64,000 bases of DNA from Nocardia acididurans. GTDB lineage: Bacteria; Actinomycetota; Actinomycetes; Mycobacteriales; Mycobacteriaceae. Position numbers and translations under genes: made by a program. Of this stretch, positions 17,471-26,667 are shown one piece after another. Numbering within the stretch: position 1 is the stretch's first letter; every line of letters begins with the position of its first letter. The notes beneath the pieces were generated by a model. That model ran no database searches. It was given only the letters and a program-made list of their open reading frames with translations, and was not told where the DNA came from. The DNA lies in assembly GCF_016741815.1 (NCBI RefSeq), contig NZ_JAERRJ010000002.1, positions 434,001 to 498,000 of the forward strand. Reading direction: 5' to 3'.

Positions 17471-20305
17471 TCAGTCGGTGTAGGCGTCCAGCGGCGGGCA
17501 GGAGCAGACCAGGTTGCGGTCGCCGTACGCACCGTCGATGCGGCGCACGGACGGCCACACCTTGGCGCGCGCATTACCCAATCCCTGCGGGTAGACGGCG
17601 ATTTCGCGGGAATAGGGGTGATCCCAGTCGCCGACCAGGCAGGCCGCGGTGTGCGGGGCGCCGCGCAGCGGGTTGTCCTCGACCGGCCAGACACCGGCCT
17701 CGACCTGATCGATCTCGGCCTTGATGGCGATCATGGCGTCGATGAAAGCGTCCAGCTCTTCGAGGTTTTCGCTTTCGGTGGGCTCCACCATGAGGGTGCC
17801 CGCGACCGGGAAGCTCATGGTCGGGGCGTGGAAGCCGTAGTCCGCCAAGCGCTTGGCGACATCGTCGACGGTGACGCCGGTGCGCTTGGTGATCTCGCGC
17901 AGGTCGAGGATGCACTCGTGGGCGACCATGCCGTTGTCGCCGGTGTAGAGGACCGGGAAGTGCGCGTCCAGGCGGCGCGCGATGTAGTTCGCGGAGGCGA
18001 TGGCGGTGAGGGTGGCGGCGCGCAGGCCGTCCGCGCCCATCATGCGGATGTAGGACCAGGTGATGGGCAGGATGGAGGCGGAGCCGTACTTGGCGGCCGA
18101 CACCGCGTGCAAACCGGCCTCCAGCGGATCACCCGGCAGGTACTTTGCCAGATGTTCGCGGACGGCCACCGGACCCACGCCCGGACCGCCGCCGCCGTGC
18201 GGAATGCAGAAGGTCTTGTGCAGGTTCAGGTGGCTGACATCGCCGCCGAACTTGCCCGGACGGGCAAGTCCGACAAGGGCATTCAGGTTGGCCCCGTCGA
18301 CGTACACCTGACCGCCGGCCTCGTGCACGAGGGCGCACAGTTCGGCCACCTCGTGCTCGTACACGCCGTGCGTGGACGGGTAGGTGATCATGATGCAGGC
18401 CAGCCGCTCGGCATGGTCGGCGATCTTGGCACGCAGGTCGTCCAGGTCGATGTCACCGTTGGGGCGGGTCTTCACGACCTCCACCCGCATGCCGACCATG
18501 GCGGCCGAGGCGGCGTTGGTGCCGTGCGCCGAGGACGGGATGAGGCAGGTATCGCGGTGCGAGTCACCGCGATCCAGGTGATACCGGCGGATGGCGAGCA
18601 GGCCCGCGTACTCGCCCTGGGATCCGGCGTTGGGCTGCAACGAGACCCGGTCGTAGCCGGTGACCGCCGACAGCCAGCCTTCGAGATCCTCGATCAGACG
18701 GATGAGGCCGGGAGCGTCCTCCACGGGCGCGTACGGGTGCACGCGGTTGAACCCGGGCCAGGTGATGGATTCCATCTCGGCGGCCGCGTTCAGCTTCATG
18801 GTGCACGAGCCCAGCGGGATCATGCTGCGGTCCAGCGCGATGTCCTTGTCGGACAGCGCGCGCAGGTAGCGCAGCATGGCCGTCTCGGTGCGGTACCGGG
18901 TGAACGCCGGGTGGGTCAGGTATTCGGAGGTGCGGTCCTCGATGTGCGGCCGCGGCTGCCCGTGGAACAGCGCGCCCTCGGGGCCGACCGGAATCTCCAC
19001 GCCGAAGCAGTCGAGCACGGCGACCACATGGGTGTCGGTGGTGGCCTCGTCGCAGGCGATGGCGACGTGATCGGCGTCGACCAGCCGCAGGTTGATGCCC
19101 TGTCCCTTGGCCTTGGCCACGATGGCCTCCGCGCCGCCGGGCACGTTCACCAGCACGGTGTCGAAGAACCGCTGGTGCACCACGGCGTCGCCGAGTCCGG
19201 CGGCCAGCCACTGGGCGTGCCCGTGCACGCGGCGCGCGATGGACCGCAGCCCGTCCGCGCCGTGGTAGGAGGCGTACATGGCGGCCACGATGGCCAGCAG
19301 CACCTGCGCGGTGCAGATATTGGAGGTCGCCTTCTCCCGGCGGATGTGCTGTTCGCGCGTCTGCAGCGCGAGCCGGTAGGCCTTGTTGCCGTCCGCGTCC
19401 ACCGAGACCCCGACCAGACGGCCGGGCAGCTGCCGGGCATGCGCGTTGCGCACGGCCAGGTATCCGGCGTGCGGGCCGCCGAAGCCGAGCGGTACGCCGA
19501 AACGCTGTGTGGTGCCGAAACATACGTCCGCGCCCTGTTCACCGGGCGGCGTAATCATGGTCATGGCAAGCAGATCCGCGCCGACCGCGACCAAAGCCTT
19601 ACGGGCGTGGGCGGCTTCGATGAGCGGAGCCCAGTCGACGATCTTGCCGGAGGCGCCCGGCTGCTGCACGATCACACCGAAGAATTCGCCCTCGGGCAGG
19701 TCCCCGCCGGACAGATCCTCCTCGACGATCTCGATTCCCAGCGGCTCGGCGCGCGTGAACAGCAGCGTCCTCGTCTGCGGGAAGAGATCGGAGTCGATGA
19801 GCAGCCGCGTGGACTTGCTGCCGCGGTTGGCCCGCTGCAGCAGCGTCATGGCCTCGGCCGCGGCAGTGGCCTCGTCCAGCATGGACGCGTTGGCGACCTC
19901 CATGCCGGTCAGATCCGACACCATGGTCTGGAAGTTGAGCAGCGCCTCGAGCCGCCCCTGGCTGATCTCGGGCTGATACGGCGTGTAGGCGGTGTACCAG
20001 GCCGGATTCTCGATGAGATTGCGCACCAGCACCGGCGGGGTGAGGGTGTCGGAGTAGCCGAGCCCGATCATGGTGGTGGCCACGGTGTTCGAGTTCGCCA
20101 GCGCCGCCAGTTCGGCCAGCACCTCGTGTTCGGACACGGCGGGCGGCAGGGCGTCGAGCCCGTTGCCGGCGGGTGCGTCGAGAATGCTCGCGGGTACGGC
20201 CTTGGCGGCCAGCTCATCCAGCGATTCGACGCCGACGACCTGCAGGATGCGGTCGAGTTCGCCCGGATCGGGTCCGATGTGGCGGTCGGCGAAGGAACGG
20301 GTCAC
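17471..20305 (-). CDS. gcvP: glycine dehydrogenase (decarboxylating), P protein
   Basis: The 944-residue P protein of the glycine cleavage system, the usual length for the single-chain form. It decarboxylates glycine with pyridoxal phosphate and passes the aminomethyl group to the lipoyl arm of GcvH. The PLP lysine is in [16 protein letters not shown] (about residue 697). N-terminal [10 protein letters not shown] and the mid-protein [18 protein letters not shown] are typical. GTG 20305 is chosen since it starts the conserved N-terminus just after the riboswitch; the frame is open far upstream through the riboswitch but that is not coding. gcvH is 3.4 kb upstream on the same strand; gcvT is not in the window. 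Confidence 0.97.
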   Translation of the reverse strand: MTRSFADRHIGPDPGELDRILQVVGVESLDELAAKAVPASILDAPAGNGLDALPPAVSEHEVLAELAALANSNTVATTMIGLGYSDTLTPPVLVRNLIENPAWYTAYTPYQPEISQGRLEALLNFQTMVSDLTGMEVANASMLDEATAAAEAMTLLQRANRGSKSTRLLIDSDLFPQTRTLLFTRAEPLGIEIVEEDLSGGDLPEGEFFGVIVQQPGASGKIVDWAPLIEAAHARKALVAVGADLLAMTMITPPGEQGADVCFGTTQRFGVPLGFGGPHAGYLAVRNAHARQLPGRLVGVSVDADGNKAYRLALQTREQHIRREKATSNICTAQVLLAIVAAMYASYHGADGLRSIARRVHGHAQWLAAGLGDAVVHQRFFDTVLVNVPGGAEAIVAKAKGQGINLRLVDADHVAIACDEATTDTHVVAVLDCFGVEIPVGPEGALFHGQPRPHIEDRTSEYLTHPAFTRYRTETAMLRYLRALSDKDIALDRSMIPLGSCTMKLNAAAEMESITWPGFNRVHPYAPVEDAPGLIRLIEDLEGWLSAVTGYDRVSLQPNAGSQGEYAGLLAIRRYHLDRGDSHRDTCLIPSSAHGTNAASAAMVGMRVEVVKTRPNGDIDLDDLRAKIADHAERLACIMITYPSTHGVYEHEVAELCALVHEAGGQVYVDGANLNALVGLARPGKFGGDVSHLNLHKTFCIPHGGGGPGVGPVAVREHLAKYLPGDPLEAGLHAVSAAKYGSASILPITWSYIRMMGADGLRAATLTAIASANYIARRLDAHFPVLYTGDNGMVAHECILDLREITKRTGVTVDDVAKRLADYGFHAPTMSFPVAGTLMVEPTESENLEELDAFIDAMIAIKAEIDQVEAGVWPVEDNPLRGAPHTAACLVGDWDHPYSREIAVYPQGLGNARAKVWPSVRRIDGAYGDRNLVCSCPPLDAYTD

Positions 20306-20360
20306 GGCAGCTCCAAGGGTCGGGCGGAGTCGACCACGATGGTCGACCAGTCGTCTGCCC

Positions 20361-20576
20361 TCCCCCTCTGTCCTGGGCGCCTGAGAGATTCGGGCCGACC
20401 GGTGTGTGCCGGTGGCCCTTTCACCATGGGCGGGTGGCTCGCGACCACCACTTTCCAGAGGCGTCGAAACTCCGCACGGTCCCTTGTGCCTGAGAGATTG
20501 ACGGGGAGGTGCTGCTCCTTCGGCGTCCTGAACCAGCCCACCGAATTCGATGAACCAGCCCCGGAACTCTCCCGCA
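20361..20576 (-). promoter_or_regulatory. tandem glycine riboswitch
   Basis: Read on the minus strand, two glycine aptamers precede gcvP. Each has the hallmark AATCTCTCAGGC core: aptamer 1 at about 20480-20576, opening with GCGGGAGAG and having CCGAAGGAGCA, and aptamer 2 at about 20361-20478, opening near CTCTGGAAAG and closing with GGACAGAGGGGG. The linker between them is short. Glycine binding normally switches on glycine cleavage genes. The start codon of gcvP follows about 55 bases after the second aptamer. Confidence 0.92.
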
Positions 20577-20622
20577 CGGCTGCGACGCACTGTCAGTCTA
20601 AGCGGCCGCAGATTACAACAAT

Positions 20623-20653
20623 GTTGCCGCGCCCCTTTTCGGAACGCGGCAAC
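20623..20653 (-). terminator. hairpin terminator of the resR-like gene
   Basis: On the minus strand GTTGCCGCG and CGCGGCAAC form a perfect 9-bp stem around a 13-base loop, followed by attgttgtaat. It lies 129 bp after the MerR stop and just before the glycine riboswitch, so it separates the two units. A promoter for gcvP must lie between it and 20576, where TAGACT is a possible -10. Confidence 0.65.
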
Positions 20654-20781
20654 TGATTTCGTGAGATCCGGGTAACTCACCGGGTACATCCGAGATCGGT
20701 CCCCTGATGAGCCGCCGGCACGCGTGCCCGGCCGGTGACGGCTCTCAGCTGGGCGCTGAAGTCGCGGAGAGGCGGGGGAGC

Positions 20782-21348
20782 TCAGCCGGTCTTGCTCATG
20801 CGGGCCTTGCGGCGGAAGGCCAGTTCGTCCTCGGGGCGATCCGAGGCGGATCCGGTTTCGGCCCGCTCGGCCGGGAAGTTGGCGATGGCCCCGGTGAGCT
20901 CGCGCATCGCGCCGCTGACGGCGATGCCGAACACGCCCTGACCACCCTGCAGTAAATCCACGACCTCTTCCGGCGACGAGCATTCGTACACCGTGGCGCC
21001 GTCGGAGAAGAGCGTGATGCCGGCCAGATCCTCGACGCCGCGGCTGCGCAGGTGATCCACGGCGATGCGGATGTTCTGCAGTGAGATGCCGGCGTCGAGC
21101 AGCCGCTTGACGATTTTGAGGACCAGGATGTCCTTGAACGAGTACAGCCGCTGGCTGCCCGATCCGGTGGCGGAGCGAATGGACGGCACGACCAGCCCGG
21201 TGCGGGCCCAGTAGTCCAGCTGACGATAGGTGATCCCGGCCACCTGGCAGGCGCTGGGCACCCGGTAGCCCACGAGTTCGTCCGGCACCGTGTCGTCGGG
21301 GAACAGCCCAGGCTGCACCACATCCTGCGGTTGCGGTTGATCTCCCAC
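20782..21348 (-). CDS. resR: MerR family regulator, ResR (Rv1830) homologue
   Basis: A 188-residue MerR-type regulator. The winged helix is at about 25-95 ([22 protein letters not shown], shown here in two overlapping parts: [10 protein letters not shown] and [12 protein letters not shown]), followed by a long helix ([14 protein letters not shown]) and a small C-terminal region. By sequence and by position (between gcvP and the DUF151 gene) it matches M. tuberculosis Rv1830, named ResR, which affects growth after antibiotic exposure through WhiB2/WhiA. The symbol is by homology and synteny. It has its own MerR-like promoter with a dyad in the spacer at 21489-21518. Confidence 0.9.
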   Translation of the reverse strand: MGDQPQPQDVVQPGLFPDDTVPDELVGYRVPSACQVAGITYRQLDYWARTGLVVPSIRSATGSGSQRLYSFKDILVLKIVKRLLDAGISLQNIRIAVDHLRSRGVEDLAGITLFSDGATVYECSSPEEVVDLLQGGQGVFGIAVSGAMRELTGAIANFPAERAETGSASDRPEDELAFRRKARMSKTG

Positions 21349-21488
21349 TGACTACTCCCTTACTGCTTGCCTGTCAGGGCTCGTGTTCGTGAACACTCGT
21401 CGACGCTGGAGCGTGGCCTAACTATCGAGGCTACTCTCCTGATTGTCTCGGGAGTATCGGCATCGAACCAAGCGCCCTCGGCGGCGTG

Positions 21489-21518
21489 TTTCTAGACCTT
21501 AAGTACAGGTCGAGACAA
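21489..21518 (-). promoter_or_regulatory. MerR-type promoter with dyad in the spacer
   Basis: On the minus strand TTGTCT (21518-21513) and TAGAAA (21494-21489) are spaced by 18 bp. That spacer contains the dyad GACCT-N7-AGGTC (21495-21511), the layout expected of a MerR-controlled promoter. A second copy of the upstream element, ATTGTCTCG at 21442-21450, lies in inverted orientation to CGAGACAAT at 21511-21519. A further palindrome GTGTTC-GT-GAACAC (21383-21396) lies in the leader. The leader would be about 130 bases long. Confidence 0.55.
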
Positions 21519-21561
21519 TAATTGCACCGTCGCCGAGATCACCTGCGAGCACCCCTGAAGA

Positions 21562-22035
21562 TCAGCTGTCGGTGGCCTTGAAATCATCGGGCGACACCGA
21601 CTCGAGGAACTCCTTGAACTTCTCGACCTCGTCCTCTTTCTCGTCCGGCATGACCAGCCCGGCTTCCTCGAGGACCGGCTCCTCGGCGTAGATCGGACAG
21701 CCGACGCGCAGCGCGATGGCGACCGAATCCGAGGGCCGCGCCGAGACGCGTAGATCGTTGTCGAAGACCAGATCGGCGTAGAAGGTGCCCTCCTGCAGAT
21801 CCACGATGCGCACCTCTTTCAAGGTGTGCCCGAGTTCCTTGATCAGAATCTTGATCAGATCGTGGGTGAGCGGGCGGATCGGCGTGACGCCTTCTTGCTC
21901 GAGCACGATCGCGGTCGCCTCGGCCTGCCCGATCCAAATCGGTAGATAGCGATCACCGTTGGCCTCACGAAGCAACAGCACGGGCTGGTTCTGTGGCTGT
22001 TCGACACGGATGCCGATAACACGCATTTCGCTCAT
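21562..22035 (-). CDS. bifunctional nuclease family protein (DUF151)
   Basis: A 157-residue DUF151 protein, orthologous by sequence and position to Rv1829. The family core MRVIGIRVE, then VLLLREANGDRYLPIWIG and the segment TFYADLVFDN are all present. It ends with an acidic tail (PDEKEDEVEKFKEF). Plant and some bacterial relatives have DNase/RNase activity, but the role in actinobacteria is not firmly known. It lies between two MerR genes in a block conserved across Mycobacteriales. Its start codon is buried in an 11-bp hairpin (22033-22068). Confidence 0.92.
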   Translation of the reverse strand: MSEMRVIGIRVEQPQNQPVLLLREANGDRYLPIWIGQAEATAIVLEQEGVTPIRPLTHDLIKILIKELGHTLKEVRIVDLQEGTFYADLVFDNDLRVSARPSDSVAIALRVGCPIYAEEPVLEEAGLVMPDEKEDEVEKFKEFLESVSPDDFKATDS

Positions 22036-22068
22036 CGTCCTGCCTCGCTAGAGCTCGGCAGGACGATG
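22033..22068 (-). promoter_or_regulatory. hairpin covering the DUF151 start codon
   Basis: On the minus strand CATCGTCCTGC and GCAGGACGATG form a perfect 11-bp stem with a 14-base loop. The 3' arm ends with the ATG of the DUF151 gene, and the loop/stem junction contains the ribosome site gcgaggcagg. If formed in mRNA it should block initiation. The rest of the gap to the ftsR stop (22069-22199) has a GCGAGCGCAGCGAGCGA element but no gene. Confidence 0.5.
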
Positions 22069-22199
22069 CGCGAACGCGCGCTGTGCTCATCGATTCGCTC
22101 GCTGCGCTCGCTCATGGCCAACTGCCTCCCAAGTACTCGCCGGCCGAACCCAGCCCTGCCTAACGTAGTCGGCCGTATCACCGAGTCTAGGCGAAGATT

Positions 22200-23018
22200 T
22201 CAGCCCCCGAGGGAAGCGCGCACAGAGGTCTTCACCAGGCATGTGTGCAGGGTCAGCGACAGTGCCGCCAACTCGCGCACGGTCTCTTCGGCACGGGCGC
22301 GGGCGTCCGCGTCGCGGCTCTTCGCGATCGGGGCGGCGATCTGTGCGACCATCGCGGCCTCGCGATCCGCGGCCAGCTTGAAGGCACGCAGATGCCGTGC
22401 CTCCAAACCGAATTCGCTGAGGGCCTTAGCGGTGCGGGCGAGGGTCACCGCGTCGGCGTCGAAAAATCCGGCGGCGCCGGGGGTGATCAGGTTGGCTCGG
22501 ATGAGTTCGGTCAGGAACTTCTCGTCGATACCGGCCTGATCGAGCAGGTCCGCCCGAGTGATCCGGATTTCGTGATCGAACCGGAGTTCCTCGGGCGATA
22601 CCTCACCGGGCACGACTCCGAGCCGTCGTAATCGGCCGTCACCGTTGGGCGCCATAGTGTTTCCTTGCGCGGCCGCACCGTTGCCGGCGTGCGAGCCGTC
22701 TCCCCCCACGCCCGCTCGGGCACGGGCTTCCCGTACGCCGAGCGTCGCGGCACCGCTGTCGATCGCTTCGAGCTGCTCCTTGATCACCTTCAAGGGCAGG
22801 TACTGGTCCCGCTGTGCGGTCAGAACGAACCGCAGGCGTTCGACGTCGCCGACGTGAAACCTGCGGTATCCCGAGGGAGTTCGCTCCGGGCTGATCAATC
22901 CCTCCGATTCGAGGAACCGAATCTTCGAGATGGTGATGTCCGGGAAATCCGGACGCAGCAAATCCAGCACGGAGCCGATCGACATACCTCCGCGCGTCCA
23001 CTGCGCTGCGCCTGTCAT
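22200..23018 (-). CDS. ftsR: MerR family regulator FtsR (Rv1828 homologue)
   Basis: A 272-residue regulator with an N-terminal MerR winged helix (SIGSVLDLLRPDFPDITISK split as SIGSVLDLLRPDF and DITISKIRFLESEGLISPER, with TPSGYRRF following) and a larger C-terminal helical region. It matches Rv1828 of M. tuberculosis and FtsR of Corynebacterium glutamicum, an activator of ftsZ. Between the two parts is a low-complexity stretch rich in Gly/Ala/Asn (about residues 100-130). It lies 11 bp downstream of garA, so the two are likely co-transcribed. The symbol rests on homology and conserved neighbours. Confidence 0.9.
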   Translation of the reverse strand: MTGAAQWTRGGMSIGSVLDLLRPDFPDITISKIRFLESEGLISPERTPSGYRRFHVGDVERLRFVLTAQRDQYLPLKVIKEQLEAIDSGAATLGVREARARAGVGGDGSHAGNGAAAQGNTMAPNGDGRLRRLGVVPGEVSPEELRFDHEIRITRADLLDQAGIDEKFLTELIRANLITPGAAGFFDADAVTLARTAKALSEFGLEARHLRAFKLAADREAAMVAQIAAPIAKSRDADARARAEETVRELAALSLTLHTCLVKTSVRASLGG

Positions 23019-23029
23019 TCCGGAGTGTC

Positions 23030-23497
23030 CTATAGCGTGCCCGACGCCTCTACGGGGCGGGGGCCGGTCAGGAACACGAGACGGAACTTGCCGATCTGCA
23101 CCTCGTCGCCGTTCTGCAGCTCCGAGGAATCCACCGGCTCCCGGTTCACGTAGGTGCCGTTCAGGCTGCCCACATCGACGACCTGGAAGGTGTCGTCGTC
23201 CTGACGGAACTCGGCGTGGCGACGGCTGACGGTGACATCGTCCAGGAAGATGTCGCTGTCGGGGTGGCGCCCCGCGGAGGTGGTGGGCTGGTCGAGCAGG
23301 AAACGCGATCCGGCATTCGGGCCGCGCTTGACCACCAGCAGGGCCGCGCCCGCGGGCAGGCCCTCGACCCCTTGCACCGGCTGTTCACCGGTCTGCTCGG
23401 TGCGCGACGTGTCGACCTCGTTCAGGAAATCAGCGCGGAACACCGAAGTGGTTTCGGCTGCTGTCTCCTGGTAACCCGGGTCTTTGTTCTCGCTCAC
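23030..23497 (-). CDS. garA: FHA-domain metabolic regulator GarA
   Basis: A 155-residue GarA/OdhI protein. The phospho-acceptor motif ETTSVFRADFL is at residues 15-25 and the FHA domain at about 55-145, with the phosphothreonine-binding residues in SAGRHPDSD, VSRRHAEF and GSLNGTYVN. GarA binds and restrains 2-oxoglutarate dehydrogenase and glutamate dehydrogenase, and phosphorylation by PknB or PknG on the ETTS motif releases them. GTG 23497 is preferred because ggagagcaagg precedes it and it gives the family length; the frame is open to 23644. It is upstream of ftsR and follows gcvH by about 200 bp, a gap with no gene. Confidence 0.96.
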   Translation of the reverse strand: MSENKDPGYQETAAETTSVFRADFLNEVDTSRTEQTGEQPVQGVEGLPAGAALLVVKRGPNAGSRFLLDQPTTSAGRHPDSDIFLDDVTVSRRHAEFRQDDDTFQVVDVGSLNGTYVNREPVDSSELQNGDEVQIGKFRLVFLTGPRPVEASGTL

Positions 23498-23696
23498 CCT
23501 TGCTCTCCTCCTCGAACCGAATAATCCATGCAAGCAGTTGATGCCTTCGGCGATGCGGCCACCGGCCGCCTCCCCGATTGTCGGGTTGGTCCGGACTTCT
23601 GAACACACCGTCCGGGCACCGGCTGCAGACACATCTGTTGGCAATGACCGTACCCTGCCAGGGCGTACCCGTGCAGGTAGAACTGTGAAGGCTCCT

Positions 23697-24095
23697 TCAG
23701 CCTCCGATAACTCCTTGATAACCTGCCGCGTCGAGCAGCTTTGCGAGCTCTGCGTCGAGGGCTGCGGCGTCGGAGACCTCGAGTTCGAACATCCAGCCGT
23801 CGCCGTACGGATCGGTGTTGATGGTCTCCGGTTCGGCGACCAGAAGATCGTTCACGGCAACGATTTTCGCGGCAAGCGGGATGTAGATGTCGGAGACGGA
23901 CTTGGTCGACTCCACCTCGGCGATGCTCTCGCCGGCAGCCTCTTCACGGCCCACGTCGGGCAGCTGCACGAAGACGACGTCACCCAGCTGCGACTGTGCG
24001 AAGTCGGTGATGCCCACCCGCACCCGGGTCGGCCCCACTTTGCGCACCCATTCGTGTTCTTCGGTGTAGCGCAGGTCCTCGGGTAGGTCGGTCAC
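23697..24095 (-). CDS. gcvH: glycine cleavage system H protein
   Basis: The 132-residue lipoyl carrier of the glycine cleavage system. Its lipoylated lysine is Lys65 in VESTKSVSDIY. The hammerhead fold motifs HEWVRK and VGITDFAQSQLGDVV are present. It shuttles the aminomethyl group from GcvP to GcvT. It is the first gene of the conserved gcvH-garA-ftsR-DUF151-resR-gcvP block but has no glycine riboswitch of its own that I can see. Confidence 0.97.
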   Translation of the reverse strand: MTDLPEDLRYTEEHEWVRKVGPTRVRVGITDFAQSQLGDVVFVQLPDVGREEAAGESIAEVESTKSVSDIYIPLAAKIVAVNDLLVAEPETINTDPYGDGWMFELEVSDAAALDAELAKLLDAAGYQGVIGG

Positions 24096-24159
24096 AAGTG
24101 TCCTTTCAACGGGCGTCCTCTCGCGGCATCGTCGTCGATGCGTGGCAATACCCTATCGG

Positions 24160-24789
24160 CTAGCGATCATGGTGCGGCACGGCCGGTATGGTCCGGGCCA
24201 CGGCAATGGCTTTGCCGAGGTAGAGAATGCCGGTCCAGACGTACACCGCCGTACCCCAGACCAAGAATGCCCCACCGAAGGCTCGGCCGAAACCCGCGGC
24301 GGCCCAATCCATCTGGCCGGCCAGCAGCCACGGCAGCGCCGACATGAGCGCGAAGGTGGCGGCCTTGCCCAGGTAGATGACCTCCGGCGGGGGCAGATCG
24401 CGGCGTTTGTAGATGCCCAGCGTCAGGAACAGAACCGCGTCGCGGCCGACCAGGATGAGCACCACCCACCAGGGCAGGATCCCGCGAATCAGCAAGCCAC
24501 CCAACGTCGCCAGCAGGTACAGCCGATCCACCAGCGGGTCCAGGATGGCCCCGAGTTTGGAGGACTGGTCGAGCAGCCGGGCGAGCTTGCCGTCCAGGAA
24601 GTCGGTGAAACCGCTGACGACCAGCAGCGCGAAGGCCCAGCCGTCGGCCTTCTCGACCAGCAGTAGCCACAGGAAGACGGGGACGCCGATGAGCCGGATG
24701 ACGCTGAGAACATTCGGCACGGTCAGGATGCGGTCGCTGTACACCGGTTCGGTGTGGCGCTCGGTGGTCACAGTGCGGTCATACCGCAA
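24160..24789 (-). CDS. pgsA2: CDP-alcohol phosphatidyltransferase (PgsA2-like)
   Basis: A 209-residue, six-helix membrane enzyme of the CDP-alcohol phosphatidyltransferase family. The full signature DG-x2-AR-x8-G-x3-D-x3-D is present as DGKLAR, then G, then DPLVD. It transfers a phosphatidyl group from CDP-diacylglycerol to an alcohol, so it makes a phospholipid at the inner membrane. Length and position near gcvH match Rv1822 (PgsA2) of M. tuberculosis, whose exact product is not certain. ATG 24789 or GTG 24771 could be the start; neither has a strong ribosome site. It is divergent from the choD-like gene. Confidence 0.88.
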   Translation of the reverse strand: MRYDRTVTTERHTEPVYSDRILTVPNVLSVIRLIGVPVFLWLLLVEKADGWAFALLVVSGFTDFLDGKLARLLDQSSKLGAILDPLVDRLYLLATLGGLLIRGILPWWVVLILVGRDAVLFLTLGIYKRRDLPPPEVIYLGKAATFALMSALPWLLAGQMDWAAAGFGRAFGGAFLVWGTAVYVWTGILYLGKAIAVARTIPAVPHHDR

Positions 24790-24842
24790 TCAAGCCCGCA
24801 TCACCATCCGGGCACGCCGCTTGGCCGAGCTCGCGTGAAACC

Positions 24843-24862
24843 GATATGGTCTCCGCCATATC
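24843..24862. promoter_or_regulatory. palindrome between pgsA2 and choD
   Basis: GATATGG-N6-CCATATC is a perfect 7-bp inverted repeat. It lies 64 bp before the choD-like start and 54 bp before the pgsA2 start in the divergent region, so it is placed like an operator. No regulator gene is adjacent. Confidence 0.45.
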
Positions 24863-24925
24863 CAGGGGGTGACAGAATGAGTCGGCATCCTTCTCATCTG
24901 ACTCCGGTGTGCGAGAGGAAAGACC

Positions 24926-26632
24926 ATGCCCGACTTCGACTATGACGTCGTCGTGATCGGTTCCGGCTTCGGGGGCAGTGTCAGTGCGCTGCGCCTGACC
25001 GAGAAGGGCTACCGGGTGGCCGTGCTGGAATCCGGCCGCCGCTGGACTGCGGAGGACATCCCCAAGACGAACTGGAATGTGCGCAGATCGCTGTGGGCGC
25101 CACGGCTGGGATTGACCGGCCCGCAGCGCATCAGCCTGCTCGGCAAGTGTGCGGTCTTCTCCGCCTCGGGCGTCGGCGGCGGCTCGCTCATCTACGGCAA
25201 CACGCTCTACGAGCCGCTGCCGAACTTCTACACCGATCCGCAGTGGGCGCACATCACCGACTGGCGGACCGAACTCGCGCCCTACTACGACCAGGCGCAG
25301 CGCATGCTCGGCGTCGCCCGGAATCCGCGCATGACGCCCGCCGACGAGGTGATCCGTTCGGTCGCCGAGGATCTCGGCGTGGGCTCCACCTTCCACCCCA
25401 CCGATGTGGGCGTGTTCTTCAACGAGGACGCCCCCGGCGAGGAGGTGGCCGACCCCTACTTCGGCGGCGCGGGGCCGCGGCGCAGCGGCTGCATCCATTG
25501 CGCGCGGTGCTTCACCGGCTGCCCGCACAATGCCAAGAACACCACCCCCACCAACTACCTGTACCTGGCCGAGCAGGGCGGCGCGAAGATCTTCGAGCTG
25601 ACCACGGTGACCAGCGTGCGCCCCATGACCGGTGGCGGCTACGCGCTCGAGACCCAGCGCTCGGATCGCTGGATCCGCAAGGAGCGCAAGACCTTCACCG
25701 CCGAGCAGGTGGTCTTCGCGGCGGCGGCGCTGGGCACCCAGAAGCTGCTGCACAAGATGCGCGACGAGGGCGTGCTCAACCATCTCTCGCCGCGCCTGGG
25801 CGAGCTGACCCGCTCCAACTCCGAGGCCATCCTGAACGTGGTGAGCCGCGAGCGCGACGATTTCGCCGAGGGCATCGCCATCACCTCCTCGATTCATCCG
25901 GAACCGGATACGCATGTCGAGGTGTGTCACTACGGCAAGGGCCAGAACATGCTGTTCCCCATGTCGGTGCCGATCGTCGACGGCGGCGCGTTCCGGGTGC
26001 TGCGCTTCCTGCTGGCGATCCTGCTGCATCCGCTGGTGTTCGCGCGCAGCCTCAACGCGCACCGGGCCTCGGAGAAGTCGGTGATCCTGTTGGTCATGCA
26101 GTCGCTGGACAATTCGCTGACCTCGTATCGGCGCTGGGGTCAGCTCAAGACCAGACAGGGCACGGGGAAGCCGAATCCGACCTGGATTCCACTGGCGCAC
26201 GAGGTGGGCCGCCGCTTCGGCAAGAAGGTGAACGGCGATGTGCACGGACTGATCATGGATGTGTTCAACATTCCGGCGACCGCGCACTACATCGGCGGCT
26301 GTGTGATCGGCGAGGGCCCGGAATCCGGTGTGGTGGACCCGTATCAGCGGGTCTTCGGGCATCCGGGCCTGCATGTGGCCGACGGTTCGGCGGTGACGGC
26401 CAATCTGGGCGTGAACCCGTCTCTGACCATCACCGCGCAGGCCGAGCGCGCGATGGCGTACTGGCCCAACCGGAACGAGCACGATCCGCGCCCGGAGCTG
26501 GGTGCCGGATATGTGCGCATCAACCCGGTCGTGCCGAAGCAGGCGGCGGTTCCGGACTCGGCGCCGGGTGCGCTGCGGCTGCCGATCTTCCCGGTGGAGC
26601 AGCCCGAGAAGCCGGTGATTCCGGCCAACTGA
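24926..26632 (+). CDS. choD: GMC oxidoreductase, ChoD-type (putative cholesterol oxidase)
   Basis: A 568-residue FAD enzyme of the GMC family, similar along its whole length to M. tuberculosis ChoD (Rv3409c). It has the FAD-binding GSGFGGSVSALRLTEKGYR, the GVGGGSL motif, HITDW, ITSSIHP, and near the end HYIGGCVIGEGPESGVVDP and DGSAVTANLGVNPSL. An unusual block SGCIHCARCFTGCPHNAKN at about residue 190 has four cysteines spaced like a 4Fe-4S ligand set. ChoD-type proteins are called cholesterol oxidases, but in mycobacteria steroid breakdown mainly uses another dehydrogenase, so the substrate is uncertain. There is no signal peptide. DUF2252 follows 35 bp later. Confidence 0.9.
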   Translation: MPDFDYDVVVIGSGFGGSVSALRLTEKGYRVAVLESGRRWTAEDIPKTNWNVRRSLWAPRLGLTGPQRISLLGKCAVFSASGVGGGSLIYGNTLYEPLPNFYTDPQWAHITDWRTELAPYYDQAQRMLGVARNPRMTPADEVIRSVAEDLGVGSTFHPTDVGVFFNEDAPGEEVADPYFGGAGPRRSGCIHCARCFTGCPHNAKNTTPTNYLYLAEQGGAKIFELTTVTSVRPMTGGGYALETQRSDRWIRKERKTFTAEQVVFAAAALGTQKLLHKMRDEGVLNHLSPRLGELTRSNSEAILNVVSRERDDFAEGIAITSSIHPEPDTHVEVCHYGKGQNMLFPMSVPIVDGGAFRVLRFLLAILLHPLVFARSLNAHRASEKSVILLVMQSLDNSLTSYRRWGQLKTRQGTGKPNPTWIPLAHEVGRRFGKKVNGDVHGLIMDVFNIPATAHYIGGCVIGEGPESGVVDPYQRVFGHPGLHVADGSAVTANLGVNPSLTITAQAERAMAYWPNRNEHDPRPELGAGYVRINPVVPKQAAVPDSAPGALRLPIFPVEQPEKPVIPAN

Positions 26633-26667
26633 GCGAATCCGCCGGTGCGACGGTAGGTTCAGCTCTC

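Noticed and set aside
17618-20656. A 1012-codon open frame on the plus strand opposite gcvP
   Set aside because: It covers gcvP and the glycine riboswitch in antisense and has shadow-like composition.
23686-23699. Hairpin TGAAGG-CT-CCTTCA as terminator of gcvH
   Set aside because: The two-base loop is too small and it overlaps the gcvH stop region.
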